Shown piece by piece: positions 9,733 through 18,748 of a stretch of DNA of 45,000 bases. Where the stretch lies: assembly GCA_963575745.1 (NCBI GenBank), contig CAUYUJ010004773.1, forward strand, positions 1 through 45,000, given 5' to 3'. The notes under the pieces were generated by a model, which was not told where the DNA came from, ran no database searches, and saw only the letters and a list, made by a program, of their open reading frames with translations. The translations under genes were made by a program, and so were the position numbers. This DNA is from Prorocentrum cordatum. Taxonomy: Eukaryota > Sar > Dinophyceae > Prorocentrales > Prorocentraceae. The stretch's first letter is position 1. Each line of letters begins with the position of its first letter.

Positions 9733-10050
9733 CAGCGTGACTTCGCAGCTTGGTTCCTGGAGGCCGAAAACATCGCGGTGCTGGAAGGCAGTGGCCCAGC
9801 GGCGGCCCTGAGGCATTGGCTTCGCTTGGTGGGGTCCTTTGGTTGCTCGCTCCTGCATCTCGGGGGTGGCCCGTCGCGCATTCTGGCTTCTAACGAGGGG
9901 GGGTATTCATCGCCCGGCTGGCTGAGGATCTGCCGCCAGCTGCTCGCCCTCTCGCTCGCGGCCGACGCGCGGGTCAGGAGCCGCTGACATGCGTCGAAGC
10001 TGAACGCCTCCAATGGCGCGCCTCCGGGACGGCATGGGCGCGCGGCTCCG
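9733..10050 (+). pseudogene. RNase H-like domain remnant (DIRS-like)
   Basis: The frame reads RDFAAWFLEAENIAVLEGSG, then AALRHWLRLVGSFGCSLLHL, GPSRILASN, SSPGWLRICRQLLALSLAAD and, across a TGA at 9985-9987, HASKLNASNGAPPG. Related elements have a Glu in an ENI-x-x-LEG block, an Asp after the LLHL-like strand, and an NxxDxxSR-type end. Here the Glu block is preserved, the Asp position reads Gly (GGG), and the final Asp reads Asn. Loss of these acidic residues plus the stop indicates an inactive RNase H. Confidence 0.65.
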
Positions 10051-10055
10051 CGGCA

Positions 10056-10985
10056 ATGAGGCGCCCCGATTCGTTCAAGGGCCTTGCCAAGCCGACCAAG
10101 TCGACTCCCTTGTCGCCCGTGCTCTTGAGCAACGTCCTGGAGGTCGCGCTCCTTCCCGGGCCGGCGGTCGCAAACGACCTGGCGCTGTCGGCGGCGAAGT
10201 TGCCGCGATGCCTCGGGGTCCTCCGCAGGCTGCGCGCGTTCTGCCTCCACTGGGGCTTTGCAGCGAGCTCAATGGAATCTGCCGACGCGGCGATGGCCGA
10301 ACCGGCCCAGGAGATGCGCGCCGACGGCGACGACGGGTCCGCGGGGCAGGCGCTCTACGCAGCCTGGCAGGCGACGCGCCCGTCGGCGGGCAGAGGGGCG
10401 CCCGCCCTTCCGCGCGCGCCGGGCCCTCCAGGCTCGGACGCCCCGCCGTCGCGCGGCCGCCGATGCCTTGGGTCGTCGCGGCGAAGGTGGCGGTCAATTG
10501 GGAGGAGCCGTTGGCTGCGCTGCTGGTCGCGATCTGCCCCGCGTGCCACCTCCGCCCGTCGGCGGGCCTGAACCTGCAGACAGCCGACGCGGTCGCTCCG
10601 TCGCCCCCGACTTCGACATTCGCGGCCGTCGACCCCCTTCCCGAGGAGCGCGGCCAGATATCGAAGGCGACGGCGACCAACGAGAGCCCGCCCCCCGACC
10701 ACCCTCGCAGGACGTTCGCGGCCCCGGCTGCGCTGCCGGCGGCGAGGCTCGCGGTCAACCAGCGGGCCCCCCCGTTCGCGGAGGCGCGGTCCAATGCTCT
10801 GTTCCAGACCGCCTAGTTGCGCCTCGGCAGAGCACGCGAGCGCCCCCCATCTGCTGACGAGGCGCGGCGGCCCGTCGGCTGACAGGAGGGGCAACTTGAG
10901 GGCCCCGCTGGAAGTGAAGCAAAGAGGGCGCCGGAGCGCCGACGCCTCAATGAGCCGCAACAATGCGGCGGCCCGTCTGCAGCGC
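10056..10985 (+). pseudogene. Tyrosine recombinase remnant, catalytic residues lost
   Basis: Three pieces in two frames. Piece 1 (about 10180-10460) has CLGVLRRLRAFCLHWGF and DGSAGQALYAAWQATRP, the core-binding part. Piece 2 (about 10462-10816, shifted frame, ends TAG) has PWVVAAKVAV and HLRPSAGLNLQTADAV, with the first catalytic-type Arg at 10553-10555. Piece 3 (first frame again) has LLTRRGGPSADRRGNLRAPL and EVKQRGRRSADASMSRNNAA. Where the family has Arg-His this copy has Arg-Arg (10860-10865), and where it has the nucleophile Tyr of an R-Y-E-K block it has Asn (10959-10961). Tyrosine recombinases join element circles to target DNA; this one cannot. Confidence 0.7.
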
Positions 10986-11053
10986 GAGGAGGCGCGTCTG
11001 GCCCCGGCGCTGAAGGCGCAGGCCATCGCCGCAGCGACGAGCCCCCCCGACGC

Positions 11054-11419
11054 CCCCGTGACATCGTCGAGCCGCCGCCGAGCAAGCGGCGGAGGCGAGG
11101 CCACCCATCAAGGCTTTCGCTGGCTGCAGGCGCCTCTCGGGCGAGCCTCGCGCGGAGGGGCTTTCGCGTTTGCACCTTCGACATTGCCCGCTCCGCTGAC
11201 CAAGACCAAGGAATCCGTAGGCCCGACGCCTGGAGTGCACTCCTCCTTCTCGCCATTGCTGCCGCGCGCCGTCTCGTCTGGCCAGGGGCCCCCTGCTCGG
11301 CCGCGCCCGGAATCTGGAGAGGGGGGGCTGGCCCCACCTGTCTCCGGCATTCAGGGCCGGGGCTGCTTGGTATCCCTGGCCTCTGTGACAAACTAATGCG
11401 AAGCATGCGCCGCTCGTAG
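11054..11419 (+). pseudogene. Methyltransferase-like domain remnant of the DIRS-like element
   Basis: The frame ends TAG 11417-11419. It reads HPSRLSLAAGASRASLARRG, FRVCTFDIARSADQD, PDAWSALLLLAIAAARR, LVWPGAPCSAA and GPTCLRHSGPGLLGIPGL. A Gly-rich FxG-like turn, a strand ending in Asp, and a PPC-like motif (here APC) fit the nucleotide-methyltransferase fold known at the C-terminal side of DIRS-type polyproteins. The position is after the recombinase. Methylation of element DNA or RNA is only a family-level suggestion. This copy is truncated after the PPC-like motif and lacks a continuous frame with the recombinase. Confidence 0.55.
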
Positions 11420-11542
11420 TTAAGACATCTGATGGTGCATTCTGCATTCAAGACTCTGGTTGCACGGCCGTGCCCGCAGTTATTTGCAGGGCGCGTCTGA
11501 CGATCTTCTTGTCGACCGCTTCGCTCTAGGCATCTGGTCAGT

Positions 11543-12206
11543 CCCAATCTTGGGCTGGGGATCTTGATTTGAATTCCAGTGCCTGCGATCAGTGCGCGTT
11601 TCAGCTGGCTTGCTCCCAGGCCTTTCAGTGATCTCGGATGTGTCTGTTTTCTCTGGTGGCGGATAATGAGCAGAGCCACATGGATGTGCTTCCTCGGGGT
11701 AGGTTGTCTGCGGAGTTGCAGCTCCGCCTTCTTCTCATCCACAGGCCACGAGCGCGATGGCTCAATGCTTTTCTGGCCATTTCCAAGCCGACTTCTTTCA
11801 ACCCCCTGCTCAGAATAGCTGGGGGGTTTTGATTCGCGTTCCAGTGCTTTCGATCAGCGTGCGTTTCAGCTGGGCACTCAGGCCCTTCAGTGCTCTCGGA
11901 TATGTCTGCCCTCTCTGGCGGCGGAACATGAGCAGAATCACGTGGATGTGCTTGCTCAGGAATGTTGTCTGCGGAGTTGCAGCTCCGCCGTCTCTCCATC
12001 CATCGGCCATGGGCACGATGGCTCCAGTTTTTTTGTTTTCTGGTTATCCCCAAGCCGACCTCGCTTCACCCTCCTGCAAAGCATGATTGGGGGAGCCTGA
12101 ATTGCGTTTCAGTGCCTTCGATCCGCGTGCGTTCTAGCTGGCCTGCTCTTAGGCCCTTCAGTGCTCTCGATATGCCTGTCTTCTCTGGCGGCGGAAAATG
12201 AGCAGA
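11543..12206 (+). repeat. Right flanking tandem repeats of the DIRS-like element
   Basis: TCTCGGAT-type words mark unit borders at 11632, 11894 and 12165, so the period is about 262-271 bp with just over two units. Each unit has the roughly 110-bp part shared with 5993-6105 and a second part of about 150 bp with CGTTTCAGCTGG and CCTTCAGTG. The last unit breaks into a GAT array after GAGCAGAGTCACAG. Confidence 0.88.
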
Positions 12207-12211
12207 GTCAC

Positions 12212-12400
12212 AGTATTATGATGATGCGGATGCCGATGCTGCTGATGATGAAGGTGATGCTGATGCTGCTGGTGATGATGGTGCTGTTGTTCATGATGAT
12301 GGTGGTGGTCCTGATGGTGGAGTTTTATGATGTTGCTGCAGCTGTTGCTGCTGTTGTTGTTGGCGCAGCAGCCGCAGCACCACCAGCAGCGCCAGCCCGC
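12212..12400. repeat. Degenerate GAT/GCT/GTT array
   Basis: GATGATGCGGATGC-type repeats grade into GTTGCTGCTGTTG and GCAGCAGCC. It borders the truncated last unit of the flanking repeat. Confidence 0.85.
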
Positions 12401-13289
12401 CCAGGAGGACGAGATGGCGAACAGAAGCTGGCAGCCGTGGCCAGAGGGCATCTGGAAAGATAGCAGGGGCCCCATGCCAGCGACGGCCGACGAGAGCAGA
12501 AGTGGAAGCACGACGCACCATGGCGTCGGCAAGAGGAAAAGATGACTCCCAGCAGAGAGGGCCGCGCCCTCCCAGTGTGAGCAGGAAAGGCGTCGACGAG
12601 GAGTAGAAAGGAAGCAATGAGGATGGCAGAGGAGGAGGACGCGCAGCAGGCAGGGTTGCCAGTGCTAGCTCGGACCACCCTAGAGAACTCAAAAGGATCC
12701 TCGGCCAGATTTTCATGGCGACGTCCTCGGCAGCAAGAGCCCACGAAGCATTCAGGAACCAATGAAGGGCAAGCGAATGGCCCTTACATTCGCACTCGTG
12801 AACGTGCTCCCCAAACATTAGCGAAGAAAGGAAACGACGAGGGAGATCGAGCATCTAGAGCGGCAGTTATACCGCACCCAGAAGGAGTGCGACAAGCGGG
12901 GGGGGGGGGGCTCGACATATGGCAGGGCAGGAAGGCCAACGTGAGAAACGTTGTCAGCGAGCTCGCTGACTCGGGCGAGGGCGACGCCGGCGGCGACGGT
13001 GAAGAGTGCAACGATCAAGCGAGCAGGACTAAGGTGAAGGAGGAATGCCATCGGCGCCCCTCGCCGCCAAGGAGAATCCAGGGGGAGGAGGGAAACGCGA
13101 TAAAAAGATAGAACCAGAAGGCGGGCGACATCGTCGAGTCGAGCGCCTCTCGAAGATCACGCAGGCAATAGAGCCCCTGGCCAAGGCCCAGCAGGACATG
13201 GAGCAGATGATCAGCGCGAAGTTCGAGAGGAGCAACCAAGGCAAAGGCCAACAGGAGGATTAGGTGGCCGCACAGGAGGAAGCTCTGCG

Positions 13290-13325
<36 letters not shown>

Positions 13326-14015
13326 CACAAAGCTGAGGTAGAGATGAGCAGGGGGGCATTGGCAAGCGAAGGCCGACACATCAGCAACGCCAGCAACAGA
13401 GCAACGGGGGGCGAAGTTGAGGCTTGAGTTACAGGGGGCGCATGAAAGGCAGCGAAGGATGCCCCAGGAGGAGCAAGCGCAGTGCCAAAGACAGAGAGGA
13501 GATGAGAGCCCATGCCATGATCAGACAGCAGCGCGCGCGCGATGATCAGCGCGAAGCGGCCAACTACGCGCGCGCGCAGCAGCGAGCGCGAGGGGAGGCA
13601 CAGATGAAAGCGGAAAGCACATCATACCATTGGGCAAGAGGCGCTGGTGCAAGATGCAGTTCGAACTAGGGCCGTCGCAATGAGATGCGAGCAGGCGAGC
13701 GTCGAGCAGCGGGAAGTCGCGAACCAAAGCCACGGCATGATTGCGCGAAGCATAGCGGCCCAGGGAGGGCCACAGATTGCGACGGCCCAGCTGCGGTGTG
13801 AGCAAGCGTTTGAAGCGAAGAAGAACGCGGGGGAGGCAAGAAGGCTGCAGGCGCAGTCGCAGGGGGACATGGAGGCACGGGGAGTCATTTCGCAGAAGGT
13901 TTCGTATAGGGGGGGGGCGCGCCTGCCGCTAGAGCCAGCTCGAGCGAGCTGGTCGAATGGCAGCGAAAGACGCGGATCTCATTGCAGCCCTGAACCGCAA
14001 CGACAAAAGTAACAT
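12401..14015 (+). pseudogene. Coiled-coil coding-like debris, unrecognised
   Basis: I do not recognise a gene. Several short stretches in different plus-strand frames look like charged helices: REIEHLERQLYRTQKECDKR just before a G run at 12899-12910, RVERLSKITQAIEPLAKAQQ and DMEQMISAKFERSNQGKGQQ (13138-13262, TAG), then RCEQASVEQREVANQS and RCEQAFEAKKNAGEARRLQA (13685-13860). Polar, heptad-like composition recalls ORF1 proteins of dinoflagellate LINEs, but no nucleic-acid motif such as a CCHC knuckle is visible. It may equally be unrelated purine-rich sequence. An (AG)n microsatellite interrupts it at about 13289-13322. Confidence 0.28.
13289..13322. repeat. (AG)n microsatellite
   Basis: Pure AG dinucleotides after GCGAAGA. 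Confidence 0.95.
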
Positions 14016-14230
14016 GTATCATATGCTCTGATGATGACCCTCTGGAAGTTGACCCCCTGGTGGGTGCCCCATAATTTTAAGCAGCTAAATTATAAGATGT
14101 AAAAATTCATTATAATACGGGAGGGCCAGCACAACGCGCGCACTTCAGCGCAATAAATCCTCCTTGGTCTGAAACAACATGAAACAACATGAAACAACAT
14201 GAATGCAACGCCGCGTGAATCACGCGCGCG
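14016..14230. other. AT-richer gap with a 10-bp triplicate
   Basis: A local drop in GC near 14065-14125 (TAATTTTAAGCAGC, ATTATAAGATG). At 14170-14200 the word GAAACAACAT is repeated three times in tandem. No gene. Confidence 0.6.
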
Positions 14231-14545
14231 CGGGGGAGGGGGGGTGGGGGCCCAGCGGGGCGCGCGCGTGCGCTGATGCGCACGCGCACGCTTCGCTCGC
14301 ACTTTCGCGCGGCCGCCGCGGAAGGAATTGAGAGTGCGAGAGGGGCCCCGTGAAGGGGGGAGGGACATTCTGCTGCGGCTGCGGTTCCAGAGCTGTCGGC
14401 CCGCCGCGTCCTCGGGCAGTTCCGCGTCCGTGAATGAAGGGGGTGTCAGTCTGTAGCCCTAGCCTAAGCGCCCCGCCTACGCGGGGCGCGACGCTACGCG
14501 TGGCGCACCTCGCGAGCGTCGCGCGCCTGGCGTCTGCGTTGGTCA
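14231..14545. other. Stretch without a recognised gene
   Basis: GCGCGC-rich and G-run sequence, with no supported frame. Confidence 0.5.
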
Positions 14546-14625
14546 GTGGCGGCGCGTGTGTGTGTGTGTGGTGTGTGCGCGTGTCATGTGTGTGTGTCTG
14601 TGTGTGCATGTGTGTGTGTCCGTCG
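14546..14625. repeat. (TG)n array
   Basis: TGTGTG runs with GCGC and CATG interruptions. Confidence 0.9.
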
Positions 14626-15665
14626 TCGTCGGTCGCGAGTTAGGCTGGTCAGGCATCTACGACGTCGAGACACAGAGTGCACGGGCTACTACCTGCAGGA
14701 GGTTGAGTCCATGAGCATCGAGGAGGTCGAGGAGCTCAAGACACAAGACGCGAAGGAAATCAAGAAGCCGAAGGCAAAGGGCTGGCGGGAGGACAAGGGA
14801 CAAGGCACTGCAACCAGCAAGGAAGGCAGGGATCGAGGAGCAAAGAGGGATGCCGCGGCTGGTTGAGGGGGTCGCGCCGCCAGCTATCGACACCGAGCAA
14901 CACCGACCAGTGCCGTCGGCAACGCGGCCCCCTGCAGGTGGCCCCGCCACTTCTTCATGCGCGACGCGCGGCTGCAGCCGCGACAGGGCGATTTAGAGCA
15001 TCTACTACACCAGCGCGAACGCCGACGAGCGGCTGGCCGACGCCATCCAGAATGACGCCGAGACAAGCAACGTTGGCGAGATGCCCACCGATCGAGAAGA
15101 TTTGGACCTAAGGCTCGGACAGTCAATCGAGGGGAGGGGTGCATCGTGCGAGACCATCGACGCGGTTTCCGCGCTGGTGATTAGGCACCCCTCCTCAACC
15201 TGGGCGGCGACATCAGACGCGGCAGCGAGCGCATATGGAAGTGCGGAGTGCCCCTGGGGAGGACCTGGATTCAGCGCAGCAGAAGCGGATCACCACAGAC
15301 AACGAGGCGTGGTGGTTCACGATCGATTTGATGGTGGCCGTTCATCGTCGTGGTGCCGCCGCATTCGGACACGGAGGCTCCACCCACAGCGACGGCCGAG
15401 ATGAGAGAAGCCATGGAAGGCTGCAAGACGCTGAAGCTCGAGACCAGGAGATGCGTCGTCGCCTTCGGGACCACCCTGGACGGCGGCGCGAACGACTTCA
15501 ACGGGACGCACAGCTCCACGACGGTGGCCGCGGCGATCACCATCGCGGCCGCCGCGGCGGCCGCGCGGAGCCTGGCCCCCGCGGGCGCTGCCGCCGCCCC
15601 CGCCACCGCCGGGCTGAGCGGGGCGGCGCGGAAGGGGGGGCTGCGGCCCCTTGAGGAGGGAAGGA
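14626..15665 (+). other. Coding-like GC-rich stretch, unrecognised
   Basis: Frames with plausible amino-acid composition switch several times, for example SIEEVEELKTQDAKEIKKPK (about 14709-14770), NADERLADAIQNDAETSNVG (about 15016-15078), RITTDNEAWWFTIDLMVAVH (about 15287-15345) and AMEGCKTLKLETRRCVVAFG (about 15410-15470). I cannot assign a family. The pattern fits another decayed element ORF or a mis-read GC-rich non-coding stretch. No splice pattern was found that would join them. Confidence 0.25.
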
Positions 15666-15789
15666 GGTCACGATGAGGATTGGAGCAGCAGCTGCGGCAC
15701 CGAGGATCGAGGATCGCGCCGCGGCCGCGGCAGCCCCGACTCCCAGACGCGTGGGCTCCGCGGGGCTTGCGCCCCTCTCGGGAGTGGGG

Positions 15790-15980
15790 GAGAGAGAGGA
15801 GAGCGACAAGGAGGAGGACGAGGAGGACGAGGAGGTAGAGGGCGAGAGGGAGGAGGAGGAGGAGGAGGAGGAGGAGGAGGAGGAGGAGGAGGAGGAGGAG
15901 GAGGGAGGAGGACGAGGACGAGGACGAGGAGGAGGACGGAGAGGAGGAGGAGGAGGAGGAGGAGGAGGAGGAGGAGGGAC
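15790..15980. repeat. (GAG)n array
   Basis: GAG/GAC trinucleotides, pure at about 15850-15905 and 15940-15977. Long open frames on both strands are products of the repeat. Confidence 0.95.
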
Positions 15981-16059
15981 CTTGGACCCCTTCGCCTCCC
16001 GCTCCACTCTCGCTCCCCGCCCAGAGGGGGCCCGCCGCGCTGCCCGCTCCTTCGCGCCC

Positions 16060-16260
16060 CGACCTCGGCGACGCCAGCGAGGCCGAGAACGCCGAGGTCG
16101 TCGAGGCCGTCGAGGTTTTCGACGAGGTCGTCGTCGAGGTCGCCCCTCTCGGGGGGGGCTGGACGAGGTCGTCGACGAGGTCGTCGTCGAGGTCGTCGTC
16201 GAGGTCGCCCCTCGTCGTTTTCGACGAGGTCGTCGTCGAGGTCGCCCCTCTCTTCCCTCG
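16060..16260. repeat. Degenerate GAGGTCGTC minisatellite
   Basis: GACGAGGTCGTCGTCGAGGTC words repeat with CGCCCCTCT spacers, in at least six partial units. Confidence 0.85.
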
Positions 16261-17935
16261 GCGCCGCTCGGGGGGGGGCCCTCTCGGGGGCGCCGCGGCC
16301 CCCCGGCAAGCGCGCGCGCCGGCCCGCGCCCGCGCCGCCCGCGCGCCCGCAGCGGAGTGGGTGCTCCAGCGCTACGTGGCCCCGCCGCTGCTCCTCCGAG
16401 GCCGGCCGGCGGCGGGCGAGGGCGCCCGACGGGGCTGGGGCGGGGCAGCGGCGGGCGGAGGGCCCCTCGGGCGCGGCGGCGCGGAGGCCGAGGGGGTAGC
16501 CGGGCGGAAGGCCGAGGGCCGATGGCGCGGCAGGTCGGGTGGCAGAGTGGAGGGCGGGAAGGCGGGAGGGAGGGCACAGGCGGGGGGCGGTTGACCGAGG
16601 GCGGCGCGGGAGCCGGGTGCGAGGGAGGGCAGGGCGCCTCGGGGCGGGCACGCGCCTTGCCTGTCCGAGCGCGCGCTTTCAGCAGCCCGCCGAACACCGC
16701 TCTGGTCGTGCAGGGTTCGTCGTCCGCCGGGCCGGCGGGATAGGCCGGCGCTACCGACGCACGGCGCCACGCCACGGCAGGCCGCAGGAGATCCCCGCTT
16801 GGGGCAAGGGGGCACGGCGGAGAGCGGCTGGGCACGAGTGCGTGCCGAGAGCGGCGCAAGGGCGGCGAAGGAGGTCGAGCACTGGCGAAACGTCATGGCT
16901 CTTGGCATCGCTCGGACGAGTGCGTTTTTCTCCGGCAAGGACCATCCAGGAGCATTTACGGTCATCTTGCGAAAATACGCGCGAAACCGACGCATGTACG
17001 GGGAATGAACGTCCGAGCGATGGCGAAGGCTTGCCTATAGGCCCACCAAAGAATTGTTGTAAGGACCTGTTGTGGATTGTACGACGTGTTATTCGAGCCT
17101 TTTTGGCTGATGTTGTTTCATTTTAGCACGTCGGGTTTACGTGAACCTTGTTTTTGTGCTTAGAGCTCTTTGGGTTTCTAAGAACATGTCGTGATAGGCC
17201 TAGTTATAGGAATGCTGGGACGGTCGGTCCCTGCTTATGGAAGGGCGGGGGGTGCCGCGTGCCTTCGAGGCCGATTGCACGGGCCACTTCAGCATCCCAG
17301 GCACAATCGCGCCGCGACAGCTAAACTCATGGCGGGGGGCCCTGGCCAAAGCTTGGCCTTTTTCCGGCCCTCACCGGGCCCCAGGGCCGTCAGAAGACGA
17401 CTCCGAGAGCAAAGTCAGTCCTTGGGAACAGGCAGGCCTGACTCAGTGGGCTTTGCAAATGGCAGACCCGTTTTTTGGAGACCCTTTCGTGAAAGCTGAC
17501 GACTGCTCACCGAAACGGACAGCCATACACAAAACGAGGCAGTGGAAACGGCAAACAAGAGTGCCTCGTCGTGTCCAGGGCCCGCTAAGGCCCAGACTTC
17601 CGATGAGCCGCGCGGCGAAGAGATACCACGGCGCCGGAGGTCTGTTGCTCGGAGGCTGGGGGCCTGACTCGATGGCCACTTCTCAGGAGGGGAAGAAACA
17701 CACAGACACAATTAATCCTCGATTCCCCAGAAAATATGGGAAAATATGGGCAGTGGGTGGGAAGACAAAAACCCAGAAAAGATGGGAAAATATGGGGACT
17801 ATTTTTATTTGTGTGTATTTATTTGTGTGTCCTAATTTCCCTTTAACTTCGGTCGATCGAAGCGGCGGCTCACCTCCCAGGTGGTCCTGCGGGTCGGCGC
17901 CGGGGGTCGCTCCCACTGTCGTGGACGGAAAGCTC
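16261..17935. other. Long stretch without a recognised gene
   Basis: GC-rich to about 16900 and mixed afterwards. An open frame at 17237-18016 (259 codons) has no recognisable domain and runs into the foldback element and its insertion, so it is not called. AAAATATGGG is repeated at about 17733-17752 and again near 17786. No RNA gene is recognised. Confidence 0.45.
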
Positions 17936-18350
17936 CAGGCCTCCAAGATGGTGTCCGAGCAGATGGGGTCGGTATCAGAGCCCCGAATCATCAGGGGTAA
18001 CTCGGGTCAGGGCTAACTCGGGTTCCTTTTTCGGGAACCCAAACCCGAGTTATCCCGGACCCGAGTTACCCCGGATATTTCGGGCGTCCAGAGCCCCGAA
18101 TCATCAGGGGTAACTCGGGTCAGGGCTAACTCGGGTTCGTTTTTCGAGAACCCAAACCCGAGTTACCCCGGACCCGAGTTACCCTGGATAACTCGGGCGT
18201 CCAAATGGGGTCGGTAGGATCGCGCCGCATCGCCGATGCATCGCCGATGCGGCTCGATGTGTAGCCCGATTTCCTCCACGTCGGCGGCGCTGGTGCATCG
18301 GCGATGCGGCGCCATCCTCCAATCCCATCTTCTCCGACCTCATTTGGTAG
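17936..18350. mobile_element. Foldback element, second copy, split by an insertion
   Basis: The left arm starts near GGCCTCCAAGATGG (17937) and includes ATGGGGTCGGTA. After the insertion it continues AGGATCGCGCCGCATCG. The core has GCATCGCCGATG twice, and the right arm has GCATCGGCGATGCGGCGCC followed by CCTCCAATCCCAT and ends near GGTAGGCCTCC (about 18346-18356). Arms and core match the element at 1726-1909. Confidence 0.72.
17975..18204. mobile_element. Nested 230-bp insertion made of two 113-bp units
   Basis: Two direct copies (AGAGCCCCGAATCATCAGG begins at 17977 and 18090) fill the interval. Each unit holds an inverted pair TAACTCGGGTTC / GAACCCAAACCCGAGTTA that can fold. The 12 bases ATGGGGTCGGTA occur immediately before (17963-17974) and after (18205-18216), which is what a target-site duplication would look like. 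Confidence 0.75.
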
Positions 18351-18494
18351 GCCTCCAGTTTCCGGGGCCCAGTAACGGACCCCGAAGACAGATACATTTG
18401 GAAGGGCCTCCACTGCGTGTGTTTCCCCAATTACCTAAGATGGCCTTCTTGTTGTTGCTCAGACGCCTCCGACTCACACCCCATCTCCCTTTCC

Positions 18495-18748
18495 ACCCAC
18501 TCCTCCTTTTCCTCACTCAGACGCACTTAGACTCACCCACACCCAGACTTACTCGCATCCTCTTGTTTCCAAGTCAGACTCATCCTGCTCAGACTCACTC
18601 GCACTCAGACTCACTCATGCTCAGGCTTACACTCTGACTCATTCGCACTCATATTCATGATTGTTCAGACTCAATCGCGCTCAGACTCACTCACAGTCAG
18701 CCTCACTCGCACTTGGACTTGCTACGCACTCGCACTCAGACTCGCAGA
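18495..18748. repeat. Degenerate CTCAGACTCACT minisatellite
   Basis: Words such as CAGACTCACTCGCACT recur about every 12-20 bp across the tract. Confidence 0.85.

Larger units (their letters stand above)
5993..12206 (+). mobile_element. Decayed DIRS-like (tyrosine recombinase) retroelement
   Basis: Six coding remnants lie in one orientation: ORF1 membrane/Cys-rich segment, gag-like segment, reverse transcriptase, RNase H, tyrosine recombinase, and a methyltransferase-like domain. They are spread over all three frames with in-frame stops, so the element is dead. A roughly 110-bp flanking repeat occurs at 5993-6105 and again, in tandem units, at 11543-12206, in direct orientation. RT plus tyrosine recombinase plus methyltransferase is the known hallmark of DIRS-type elements, which copy by reverse transcription and integrate by a recombinase instead of an integrase. 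Domain identities rest on motif reading from memory of dinoflagellate elements, not on a search. Confidence 0.75.

Noticed and set aside
15537-16859. 440-codon minus-strand and 356-codon plus-strand frames
   Set aside because: Low-complexity Pro/Arg/Ser or Glu/Gly frames from GAG arrays and GC-rich DNA; no domain.
17237-18016. 259-codon plus-strand frame
   Set aside because: No recognisable motif, and it runs into a foldback element and its nested insertion, which are non-coding.
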